From the NCBI GenBank assembly GCA_052033915.1, contig JBPOJF010000010.1:1-64000 (forward strand): a stretch of DNA of 64,000 nt, written 5' to 3'. Source of the stretch: CALMZY01 sp052033915 (GTDB lineage Bacteria; Verrucomicrobiota; Kiritimatiellia; CAIQIC01; JAGNIJ01). Below are positions 17,638 through 25,767 of this stretch, piece after piece (position 1 is the first letter of the stretch; each line of letters starts with the position of its first letter). The position numbers were made by a program, and so were the translations under genes. Below the pieces are notes generated by a model that was not told the origin of the DNA, did no database searches, and saw only the letters and a program-made list of their open reading frames with translations.

Positions 17638-19532
17638 GTTTCCGGGTTAAGAAAAGTGCCGGCCGCTGCATTTTCCTTGCAGGGCTTGAGAAGTCGGAAG
17701 GCCACCGATCCCCGAAGATACTCGTAGACATCGGGGATCCTCTTCAGAAACGGGAACAACCGTAAAAGGAAGGCTTCGTCATTGAATGCCGCCGTGGCAG
17801 CAATGGTAAAACGCGAATTCCGGATCATGGCTTCAAGTTCGCTGACTCTCAGCCGGTTCAAGCCGGCGATTCCCACTGAGTTTTGCAAGAGGGCCATCTC
17901 CGGGCTTGCGCTTCGGCTCGTCAGGAACGCATCGCGTTGCCGCGTCCAGAAGATAGCGATGGTCTCCTGTTCGAAGAAGAAGCACGGCCACGGGATGCCT
18001 ATGAAGTGGTTGACATGCGCACCGTGGCGGGATCGGAACGGGTTGAAGGTGAAGATGAACTCGGCGCCCGGCTTGAGCACTCTGTACACCTCCGCCAGGG
18101 CTGCCGGTACATCGGGCAGATGCTCAAGCACGGTGTGGGAGAAGGCTCCATCGAAGGCGTTGTCTTCAAATTGAAGGCGGCAGGCCGACATCGCTTGAAA
18201 CGAGACGTTCGCGAGTCCCAACTGCTGTGTCTTGGCGGTTGCGAACCGGATGCCTTCTTCATTGATATCGATGCCGCATACCTCGCGGGCTCCCCGCGCC
18301 GCGGCTTCAATACTGTATTTTCCGAGGCCGCATCCTATCTCAAGAAGCCGCTTTCCCTTGTACCATGCCCGTCCAGCATTCATTCTCTTGGAGATGCCGA
18401 AGAAGTCGACGATGTCCTGCGTGTCGTACCGTTTCTCAATCGAGAGGTAGAAATTCGGGTTGATCAACGCCTTGAAACAGTGATTGCACAGAGCAAGAAC
18501 GGCAAGTTCGAACTTCCTTCGTTTGGACGGCAGCAGCACAGCCGACAGATGAACCGCGGCCTTGGCCGGAAAGAGCACGAACAACACCCGCGTATAGAAC
18601 CAGGCATCGCCGAGCGCGCGGCGTGTGCGGCGCTTCAGGCTGGATGGCGACAGGGACTTGTCCTCGCTGATCAGGCGGCGGAATGTTCTCCATCCTTCGC
18701 GGCTCATGACGTGCCGGTTCGCGGAACGGAACCCCGCAACGGCGCGAAACAGTCCCTTGAAATAGGCTGTCCCCTGGCGCTGTTCCAGCGCCTCGCGGAA
18801 GAGGCCGGCGGCGAGCTTCGCGGCGCTGAGCAGGTTGTGCGGCATCGGAAAAAGCTCCAGAGGAATCAGCAGCATGTTGCGCACGTGCATGGCGAATTGC
18901 CGGGAGGTACGGCCATGACCGGCGAAGGCGTGTGTGACGTACACGGCCGGGAAGAAGACGACGCGATGTCCGGCGCCGACCACCTTGAACGCGAAGTGTC
19001 GGTCCTCCGCGCCGTAGGGAGAAAAATGCTCGGCGAAGCCGCCGACCTTCTCGTAAACTCCGCGCCGCACGGCAAAGGAGCAGCCGTCGACGCGGATCGT
19101 GTCGAATTCGCGGGACCACCATTCGTCCGCGGGTCGGGAGAAGGGCCACATGACGCGGCCGTCCGGCCTCTTCACGCCACAGGAGATCGCGCCGGTGTCG
19201 GGGTGCTCCGCGAAGTATTTGTCCACCAGGTTCAGGGCGCGGCGATCCTCCAGCCAGGCATCGCTGTCGAGCCAGAACATCAGGTCGCCCGTGGTTTCCC
19301 GGAAGGCGCGGTTCCGGCCGCCGGCGACTCCATAATTGGCGTCCGCGAAGAGGAGTCGGACTTTCGGTTCGTGGCCGAATCGCGATTCGAGCGCGGCGTG
19401 GGAATTATCTGTGGAGGCGTTGTCCCAGATGACGAGTTCGAAGTCGGGATGGTCCTGCGCGAGCACTGAATCGGCGGCTTTGATGGTGTCTTCCGGCCGG
19501 TTCCAGTTCAGGATGACCACGCTGATCTTCAT
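17634..19532 (-). CDS. GT2 glycosyltransferase fused to SAM methyltransferase
   Basis: This 632-residue protein has two domains. Residues 1-280 are GT2: ISVVILNWNRPEDTIKAADS, FELVIWDNASTDNS, GDLMFWLDSDAWLED (D-x-D) and FSPYGAEDRHFAFKV, the E-D acceptor-base motif. A basic, hydrophobic linker follows. From about residue 390 it is a class I methyltransferase with KRLLEIGCGLGKYSIEAAAR (motif I), VCGIDINEEG and FDGAFSHTVLEHLPDVP. It probably adds a sugar and then methylates the product, or couples methyl capping to chain length. It is ATGA-coupled to the broken GT4 remnant and divergent from the acetyltransferase operon, with 156 bases between them. Confidence 0.87.
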   Translation of the reverse strand: MKISVVILNWNRPEDTIKAADSVLAQDHPDFELVIWDNASTDNSHAALESRFGHEPKVRLLFADANYGVAGGRNRAFRETTGDLMFWLDSDAWLEDRRALNLVDKYFAEHPDTGAISCGVKRPDGRVMWPFSRPADEWWSREFDTIRVDGCSFAVRRGVYEKVGGFAEHFSPYGAEDRHFAFKVVGAGHRVVFFPAVYVTHAFAGHGRTSRQFAMHVRNMLLIPLELFPMPHNLLSAAKLAAGLFREALEQRQGTAYFKGLFRAVAGFRSANRHVMSREGWRTFRRLISEDKSLSPSSLKRRTRRALGDAWFYTRVLFVLFPAKAAVHLSAVLLPSKRRKFELAVLALCNHCFKALINPNFYLSIEKRYDTQDIVDFFGISKRMNAGRAWYKGKRLLEIGCGLGKYSIEAAARGAREVCGIDINEEGIRFATAKTQQLGLANVSFQAMSACRLQFEDNAFDGAFSHTVLEHLPDVPAALAEVYRVLKPGAEFIFTFNPFRSRHGAHVNHFIGIPWPCFFFEQETIAIFWTRQRDAFLTSRSASPEMALLQNSVGIAGLNRLRVSELEAMIRNSRFTIAATAAFNDEAFLLRLFPFLKRIPDVYEYLRGSVAFRLLKPCKENAAAGTFLNPET

Positions 19533-19688
19533 CGGCGGTTACGTTACTTGTGTTCCCTTGAGAAGTAAAGTTGCGCGGCGGCTGATGGCTGCTTGAGCGG
19601 GTTCTTTCATTGCGCGTCCTCCCGATCCTTGGGAGACGCTGCGGAAGTTCTGGAAAACGCAGATTCTGTTGGGCTAAAGTCCCTCGTC

Positions 19689-21092
19689 ATGCTGTTCAAC
19701 AGCTATGAGTTTCTGTTTCTGTTCCTGCCGATCGTTCTGATCGGCTACTACGGCATTCTTCGGAACCGCGGGCGGCTGATCTTCCTCACCCTGATGAGTT
19801 ATCTCTTCTACGGGTGGTGGGACTACCGCTTCTGCGCGTTGATGTTCGCGACGACGGTGATCGACTATGTGTCGGGCCTCCTGATTTTTCGGGCGCCCGA
19901 CGCGCGCCGACGCCGGTTGTGGATCGTGGTCTCCGTCATCGCGAACTTGTCTCTGCTCGGGTTCTTCAAGTACTACGATCTGGGCGCGCGGACGATCAAC
20001 GCGGTGGCGTCGTGGCTGGGGGCGTCGAGTCCGCTGGTATCTCTCCTGCATATCACGCTCCCGGTCGGCATCTCGTTCTACACCTTCCAGAGCATGAGCT
20101 ACTCGATCGACATCTACCGCGGCGTCGTCAAACCGGCGCGCAGTTTCGTGGACTTTGCCTGCTACGTCTCTCTCTTTTCCCAACTGGTGGCGGGTCCGAT
20201 CATTCGATACAAGGAGTTGGCCGATCAACTGGTCGTCCGTACGCACACGCTTCAGAAGTGTTCTCTGGGGATCACGTTCTTCATTCTCGGTCTCGCGAAG
20301 AAGGTGATCCTCGCCGATGGCGTTGCGCCGTTTGTCGAAATTGTCTTTGGCATGGAGGCCCCGGGCTTGCTGGCCTCGTGGGTCGGGATCCTGTCCTACG
20401 CGATGCAGATCTACTTCGACTTCAGCGGCTACTCCGACATGGCCGTCGGACTCGGCCTGCTGTTGGGCTTCCGGTTCCCGCAGAACTTCAACTCGCCCTA
20501 CAAGTCCATCTCGATCACGGACTTCTGGCGTCGCTGGCACATGTCGCTTTCCAGGTGGTTGAGGGATTACCTCTACATCCCGCTCGGCGGGAATCGCCTC
20601 GGGGCTGTCCGGACGTACGTGAACCTGATCGTCACGATGCTGCTGGGCGGGCTCTGGCACGGCGCCAACTGGACATTTGTGGCCTGGGGTGGGTACCACG
20701 GGCTCCTGCTTGCGATGGAGCGCGCGATGGGTAAGAAGAGCCTTGTCTGGCGGGCGCCGGAGGCGGTTCAGCGCGCGTTCACGTTTCTTCTCGTGCTCAT
20801 CGGTTGGGTGCTGTTCCGATGCCCGACTCTTGAGCAGGCGGGCGCCCTGTTGGCGGGTATGATCGGACGGCATGGCTTGGGGGGGGCTTTTGTTGAAACG
20901 ATGAAGGCCGCTCCTGTGTCTTGTCTGATGCTCGTGGTGACGTTGGGGTTGGTTTGGTCGGTTCCGAACACATGGGAGATTCGCTGGCGGCCCGGCGTAT
21001 GGCTGGCTCTGGGCCTGGCCATTCTATTCGTGTTATGCGTGGGCGTGATCCTTGTGAACTCGAGTTCCCCGTTCCTTTATTTCCAGTTCTGA
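19689..21092 (+). CDS. MBOAT O-acetyltransferase, AlgI-like
   Basis: This 467-residue polytopic membrane protein begins MLFNSYEFLFLFLPIVLIGY, the typical start of AlgI/PatA-type MBOAT proteins. It has PVGISFYTFQSMSYSIDIYR, QIYFDFSGYSDMAVGLG, FWRRWHMSLSRWLRDYLYIP and LLGGLWHGANWTFVAWGGYH, which carries the conserved catalytic His in WHG. Such proteins carry acetyl groups across the membrane for O-acetylation of alginate-like polysaccharide. I start at ATG 19689; the frame runs upstream to 19593 without family sequence. The AlgJ/AlgX-like partner follows after one base. Confidence 0.93.
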   Translation: MLFNSYEFLFLFLPIVLIGYYGILRNRGRLIFLTLMSYLFYGWWDYRFCALMFATTVIDYVSGLLIFRAPDARRRRLWIVVSVIANLSLLGFFKYYDLGARTINAVASWLGASSPLVSLLHITLPVGISFYTFQSMSYSIDIYRGVVKPARSFVDFACYVSLFSQLVAGPIIRYKELADQLVVRTHTLQKCSLGITFFILGLAKKVILADGVAPFVEIVFGMEAPGLLASWVGILSYAMQIYFDFSGYSDMAVGLGLLLGFRFPQNFNSPYKSISITDFWRRWHMSLSRWLRDYLYIPLGGNRLGAVRTYVNLIVTMLLGGLWHGANWTFVAWGGYHGLLLAMERAMGKKSLVWRAPEAVQRAFTFLLVLIGWVLFRCPTLEQAGALLAGMIGRHGLGGAFVETMKAAPVSCLMLVVTLGLVWSVPNTWEIRWRPGVWLALGLAILFVLCVGVILVNSSSPFLYFQF

Positions 21093-21093
21093 C

Positions 21094-22326
21094 ATGACGA
21101 GCCGCCTATACAACGATGCGGAGTCCAGGAGTCGGAGAGGAAGCCTCGCGATTGTGCTCCTCGTGGGCCTGGTATGGATCGCGATGCTGGCCGGCGACTG
21201 GTGGATGCGCTTTGCATGGTATCATTGGCAGACCACTTTGATTGTGTTGCCTAAAGAGGAGTTCTATGGGCCGGATATGCCGATGGTTCGGCGCGAAGTG
21301 CCGGAATGCGAAGGCGGCGATCTGACGAGCCTGCTGGGTATTCCCTTTCTGTCGCGCCGCTTCGAGCAGGCAAGACCTGCCACCGTGTATCAGACCGATG
21401 AATACGGATTCCTGAATGTCCCGCCGGTATCGGGGCGCTACTTTCCCGTCGTTGCCGTCGGCGACAGCTTCATGCTTGCCGGCGAGACGATGAGCAATAC
21501 GTTCAGCGCCGTCTTGTCCCGGGCGAGCGGCCGCGATGTATATGGCTATGGCTGGGCCGCGCGCGGACCTCTTTTCCCCGTGATTCGTTTTCTCGGCGAC
21601 GAGCGCTTTGCGAAAAATCCGCCCCGCGTGATGGTCTGGGGTCTTCTCGAACGCGAGATTGGGGGCGACATGTTGTACGCTCTCGTCAATCGACTCAAAC
21701 TCATCGACAAGAAACCTGCCATGCAAGCCGTGGGTGACAGGAGGCGAATCGCGTGGAGAGCGCTGATGCCGAAGAGTGTTCAGAAGTCATGGCCTTCGTC
21801 GTCGATAATTGCCCAAGCTTCTCGGAAGGCGTGGAACCGGATACGCTACCATGTATTTGGGCAAAGCACTCCCGAGATCGCGATGGGTACGGCGCCGATC
21901 GGCGGCCGGCCTGTCCTGTTTTACGCTTGGACGGTCGAGGCCATGAAGTGGACTCCGGATCAGCGTAAACCCGAGAAAGTCGTGGAGACGCTGAGGTTCC
22001 TCGACTCCTTCTGCAAAACGCGCGGAATCAAGCTGATCGTGATGCTCATCCCCGACAAGGAACAGGTGTACAAGGATCGACTGCCGCCGGAAATGGATAC
22101 GCCGGAGAGCCCGATTCCCGACTCCACGCTCAACGCGGTGGAAGCGGGATTGCGGCGCGAAGGCGTGCCGGTCGTCAATCTCCTGGGTCCGTTCCGGGAG
22201 AGGGCCCGCGAGGACGTGCTGCTCTACTGGGCGGATGATACGCACTGGAACTCCGAGGGAATTGAACTGGCGGCGCGGTGTGTGTGGAAGGAAATCGAGG
22301 AAAAGGGGCTTCTCGATTCGCCATGA
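21094..22326 (+). CDS. AlgJ/AlgX-like SGNH O-acetyltransferase
   Basis: This 410-residue protein has one N-terminal membrane helix (IVLLVGLVWIAMLAGDWW) and an outside SGNH-fold domain. The block I Ser is in VVAVGDSFMLAGE and the catalytic Asp-His pair in YWADDTHWNSEGIELAARC, as in AlgJ, AlgX and WssI-like enzymes. With the preceding AlgI-like protein it would acetylate an extracytoplasmic polysaccharide or glycan. Its stop overlaps the following GT4 start (ATGA), so acetylation is wired into the same operon as sugar transfer. Confidence 0.88.
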   Translation: MTSRLYNDAESRSRRGSLAIVLLVGLVWIAMLAGDWWMRFAWYHWQTTLIVLPKEEFYGPDMPMVRREVPECEGGDLTSLLGIPFLSRRFEQARPATVYQTDEYGFLNVPPVSGRYFPVVAVGDSFMLAGETMSNTFSAVLSRASGRDVYGYGWAARGPLFPVIRFLGDERFAKNPPRVMVWGLLEREIGGDMLYALVNRLKLIDKKPAMQAVGDRRRIAWRALMPKSVQKSWPSSSIIAQASRKAWNRIRYHVFGQSTPEIAMGTAPIGGRPVLFYAWTVEAMKWTPDQRKPEKVVETLRFLDSFCKTRGIKLIVMLIPDKEQVYKDRLPPEMDTPESPIPDSTLNAVEAGLRREGVPVVNLLGPFRERAREDVLLYWADDTHWNSEGIELAARCVWKEIEEKGLLDSP

Positions 22327-23435
22327 ACCCAACTCTGAAAATCCTGCACGTAGTCTGGAATCTGATCCGGGGCGGTACGGAGGGACAATGCGCGCGCATG
22401 GCCATGGAACTGGCGCGGCGGAAGCACGTCTCGCGCGTTGCGGTCTTCCGGCACGAAGGCTTCTTCCTGGAAAGCGTGGAACGCGAGTGCGGGCCGGTGT
22501 TGGACATCGGAATCCGGCGTATGCTTTCCCTCGAAACCCTGGCCCGGATCCTTCGCCTGAAGGATTTCATCCGGCACGGGCAGTTCGATCTCGTCCACTG
22601 CTGGGATGCGGACGCGAATATCTTCGGTTCCCTGGCGGGTCGTCTGGCGGGAGTTCCATACATCACGAGCCGGCGGGACCTGGGGCAAATCTATCCGCCC
22701 CGCAAGCTGTGGCTTATGCGGCGCGCGGATGCGGGAGCGGCCGCGATCGTGGTGAATGCGGAGTCCATTCGGGAGCGTCTGCGGGCGGCCGGGGTGCCGG
22801 CGCGGAAAATCGAGGTGGTCCCCAATCTTTTTGACCTGGCCGAATTCGACGAGCAGACGTCCGCGCCGTTTTCTCTTGATGGGAATCTGCCGCCGGGACG
22901 GCTCGTGGGTCACGTGGCGCGCCTGGACCGGGAGAAGGATGTTGCCACGTTTGTCCGCGCCGCCGCCATCGTGACCGCCCGGGTGCCAAACGTGTACTTT
23001 GTCGTTGCCGGTCACGGCCCGGAGCGCCGGGCGCTGGAGAAACTCGCGGATCAGTTGGCGGCTTCGTCGAGAGTTCTCTTTCTTGGGGAGGTGACGGATG
23101 TGCCGGCGCTGTTGAAACGGGTCAGCGTGAGTGTTCTCGTGTCAAAGTCCAACGAGGGCTTGTCCAACAGCATCCTCGAATACATGGCGGCGGGTCTGCC
23201 GGTCGTCGCGACGGATTGCGGCGGGAACCGGGAACTTGTCGTCGAGGGAGGGAACGGCTTCATCGTTCCCGCGGGCGATGCGGAGACGCTGGCGGCGGCA
23301 ATCGAGAGACTGCTGGCCGATCCGGAACTGGCCGGTCGATTCGGCCGGGCAGGTCGAAACCGGGTGGCGCAGAATCATTCTTCCGAGCAGGTCGTGGAAA
23401 AGATGCTGACCGTGTATAGTAAAAGGATGTTATGA
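22323..23435 (+). CDS. GT4 family glycosyltransferase
   Basis: About 370 residues. The N-terminus ILHVVWNLIRGGTEGQCARM is the G-G-T/A-E GT4 loop. The linker VVPNLFDLAEF, donor domain VGHVARLDREKDVATFVRAA and LSNSILEYMAAGLPVVATDC follow. I start at ATG 22323, which overlaps the AlgJ-like stop as ATGA; a frame extending to 22278 would overlap far more. Its own stop overlaps the next gene as ATGA. It probably extends the glycan that the acetylation pair modifies. Confidence 0.91.
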   Translation: MNPTLKILHVVWNLIRGGTEGQCARMAMELARRKHVSRVAVFRHEGFFLESVERECGPVLDIGIRRMLSLETLARILRLKDFIRHGQFDLVHCWDADANIFGSLAGRLAGVPYITSRRDLGQIYPPRKLWLMRRADAGAAAIVVNAESIRERLRAAGVPARKIEVVPNLFDLAEFDEQTSAPFSLDGNLPPGRLVGHVARLDREKDVATFVRAAAIVTARVPNVYFVVAGHGPERRALEKLADQLAASSRVLFLGEVTDVPALLKRVSVSVLVSKSNEGLSNSILEYMAAGLPVVATDCGGNRELVVEGGNGFIVPAGDAETLAAAIERLLADPELAGRFGRAGRNRVAQNHSSEQVVEKMLTVYSKRML

Positions 23436-24946
23436 GCGGCAAATCCCATCCACCGGCGGCGCAGACGGCAAGCGGAACCTTTGACCGGCGCGGCCTGAGG
23501 ATCGGCGTGTTCGTGGTCGCCTACGACGACGACAGCATGATCACCGAAACGCTGAGCCGCGTCCCCGAGAGCGTCTGGCAGCAGATCGAGGTTCTGTTCG
23601 TGATCGACGACTGCAGCCGCGATCAGACCGTGGAGCGCGTCTTGTCCTTCGACCGGCATCGCGAGAAGACGGTGGTGCTGAGGAACCGGATCAGCCATCG
23701 GTACGGCGGGAACCAGAAGATCGGCTATCAATATGCCCTGGATCGCGGCCTGGATGCCGTTGTTCTCCTTCACGCGGACGGCAAGTACGCGCCGGAATGT
23801 CTGCCGGATATGCTGGGCCCGATTGTCCGCGGGGAGGCGGACGCGGTCATCGGCTCGCGGATGCTGGAACGGGGCAAGGCGATTGAGGCCGGGATGCCGT
23901 ATTACAAGTACTGGGGCAACATCGTATTAAGCCGGCTACAGAACGGCCTGTCCGGCATGAAACTGAGCGAGTTTCATTCGGGCTACCGGGCCTATCGCAC
24001 GTCGTTCCTGCGCAGCGTTCCCTTCTGGGAGAATACGGACGAGTGGCATTTCGACACGCAGATCCTCCTGCAGGCCCGGCAGGTGGGGGCGAGGATTGTC
24101 GAGGTGCCGACGCCGACTTTTTACAGTGATCGGATCAACCGGCTGCGCGGACTGGTGTACGGCCTCAACTGTCTCGGCGAGAGCGCGGCATTCTTTCTTC
24201 ACCGGCGCGGGATTCTCTATAACCGCAAATTCGATCTGGCGATTTGCGGTCGGAAGTACTTCGAAAAATTCCACGACCCTGCGTCGAGTCACACGCGGAT
24301 CTGGGCCTGGCTTCGCAATCGCGGGATGAAAGGCAAGACCGTGCTTGAACTGGGCGTAGGCGATGCGTCGCTCACCCGCCGCCTGTCCGAAGCGGGCGCG
24401 ATCGTCGACGGGATCGAAATCAACACCCTGTCCGCGGACCTCGCGCGGCCCTACTGCCGGCAGGTGCGGGTCAACGATCTGGACGACATCTCCAGCGCCG
24501 GATTGACGGAGTCGTACGATCTGGTCATCGCGGCGGACGTGCTGGAGCATCTGCGCGATCCGGAGTTCATCCTGTCCGAGTTGAAGAAGCGCGTGAAGAT
24601 GGGCGGGCACCTCGTGGTGTCCCTGCCGAATGCGGCGAATCTCTACGTGCGCCTGAACCTGCTTCTCGGCCGTTTCCCGTATCACAGCAAGGGAATCCTC
24701 GATCGGACGCATCTTCACTTCTTCACGCTGAAGACGGCCGAGGAAATGCTGGTGAAGACCGGCTGGGTTGTTGAGTCGAAAGACGTGACCTCCATTCCCC
24801 TGATGGTCGTTTTCCCTTTTCTCTCGAAATCTCTTTTCCGTCCGATCATGGCGATCTTCTGGCATTCGACCCGTTTTCTCAAAGGCCTGCTGGCCTATCA
24901 GGGGTTGTTTTATTGCAGGAACCCGAATCGCGCACAACTTCTGTGA
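23432..24946 (+). CDS. DPMS-like GT2 glycosyltransferase fused to SAM methyltransferase
   Basis: This 504-residue protein joins a polyprenyl-phosphate-type GT2 domain (RIGVFVVAYDDDSMITETLS, VLFVIDDCSRDQT, AVVLLHADGKYAPE, LSEFHSGYRAYRTSFL) to a class I methyltransferase starting near residue 300 with TVLELGVGDASLTRRLSEAG and YDLVIAADVLEHLRDPEFIL. The GT2 part resembles the stand-alone enzyme at 29576-30343 (RYGGNQKIGY versus GYGGNQKTCY). The architecture differs from the fusion at 17634-19532, whose GT2 domain is of another type. It is ATGA-coupled to the GT4 before it. The GT2 domain may charge a lipid carrier; the methyltransferase substrate is unknown. Confidence 0.87.
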   Translation: MSGKSHPPAAQTASGTFDRRGLRIGVFVVAYDDDSMITETLSRVPESVWQQIEVLFVIDDCSRDQTVERVLSFDRHREKTVVLRNRISHRYGGNQKIGYQYALDRGLDAVVLLHADGKYAPECLPDMLGPIVRGEADAVIGSRMLERGKAIEAGMPYYKYWGNIVLSRLQNGLSGMKLSEFHSGYRAYRTSFLRSVPFWENTDEWHFDTQILLQARQVGARIVEVPTPTFYSDRINRLRGLVYGLNCLGESAAFFLHRRGILYNRKFDLAICGRKYFEKFHDPASSHTRIWAWLRNRGMKGKTVLELGVGDASLTRRLSEAGAIVDGIEINTLSADLARPYCRQVRVNDLDDISSAGLTESYDLVIAADVLEHLRDPEFILSELKKRVKMGGHLVVSLPNAANLYVRLNLLLGRFPYHSKGILDRTHLHFFTLKTAEEMLVKTGWVVESKDVTSIPLMVVFPFLSKSLFRPIMAIFWHSTRFLKGLLAYQGLFYCRNPNRAQLL

Positions 24947-24984
24947 CCGCGTGGAACGGGATTCGGCGCACTGAGAGGTGATCG

Positions 24985-25761
24985 ATGATCTACATTCTTC
25001 TTCCCGCGTACAATGAAGAGGCCAGTCTGTCGCAGGTCCTGCCCGTCTTGCAGGACTTGGCGCCGACGCTCGACGCACCGCTGCGCATTGTCGTCGTGGA
25101 CGACGGCAGTGCGGACCGGACGAGCGAGGTCGCGTGTTCCTTCACCGGCCGTCTCGACCTGAAGCTCATCACGTTCGAGAAGAACCGGGGTGTGGGCGAG
25201 GTGTTCAGGGAAGGATTTACCTTTATCACCAACGACAGCCGGAGTCCGGACGACGATGTGTGTGTGGTTCTCGATTCGGACAATACCCAGGACCCGAGGT
25301 TGATGCCGGAAATGGTGCGCCGGATCCGGGACGGAGATGATGTGGTCATCGCCTCCCGCTTCGAGAACGGCGGCCGCATGGTGGGCTGCCCGTGGGCCCG
25401 GCAGCTGTTCAGCTACGGCGTGCGATGGCTGATGCGGTGGCTGGTCGGGCTTCCCGGCGTCAGGGACTACTCCACGTTCTACCGCGCGTATCGCGTGAGT
25501 GTTTTGAAGCGGGGTTTCGAACTGTACGGTCGGGATCTCCTGGCGGGTCGCGGGTTCGCCGTGGGCGGTGGCCTGCTGATCAAGCTGGGCAACGTCACTG
25601 AACGGATGTCTGAGGTGCCGCTGGTTCTTCGCTATGACCTAAAGGGCGGGCGCTCGGGCATGCGGCTGACCCGCACGATCCGCGGCTACGTGGAACTGAT
25701 CGGCGCGAGCGTCAGGACCCACCGCTTTCGTCCGGCGCCGGGTTCGCGGCCCGCTGATTGA
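24985..25761 (+). CDS. GT2 glycosyltransferase, DPMS-like
   Basis: This 258-residue enzyme opens MIYILLPAYNEEASLSQVLP, has IVVVDDGSADRTSEVA, VCVVLDSDNTQDPRLMPEMV with the D-x-D, and RDYSTFYRAYRVSVLKRG as in dolichyl-phosphate-mannose-synthase-like proteins. There are no clear C-terminal membrane helices. A strong GAGAGGTG ribosome-binding site lies just before the ATG. It follows the fusion gene by 38 bases and probably ends that operon; the next gene converges 6 bases away. It may make a polyprenyl-phosphate sugar for the GT-C-like proteins of this locus. Confidence 0.88.
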   Translation: MIYILLPAYNEEASLSQVLPVLQDLAPTLDAPLRIVVVDDGSADRTSEVACSFTGRLDLKLITFEKNRGVGEVFREGFTFITNDSRSPDDDVCVVLDSDNTQDPRLMPEMVRRIRDGDDVVIASRFENGGRMVGCPWARQLFSYGVRWLMRWLVGLPGVRDYSTFYRAYRVSVLKRGFELYGRDLLAGRGFAVGGGLLIKLGNVTERMSEVPLVLRYDLKGGRSGMRLTRTIRGYVELIGASVRTHRFRPAPGSRPAD

Positions 25762-25767
25762 CCGTTC

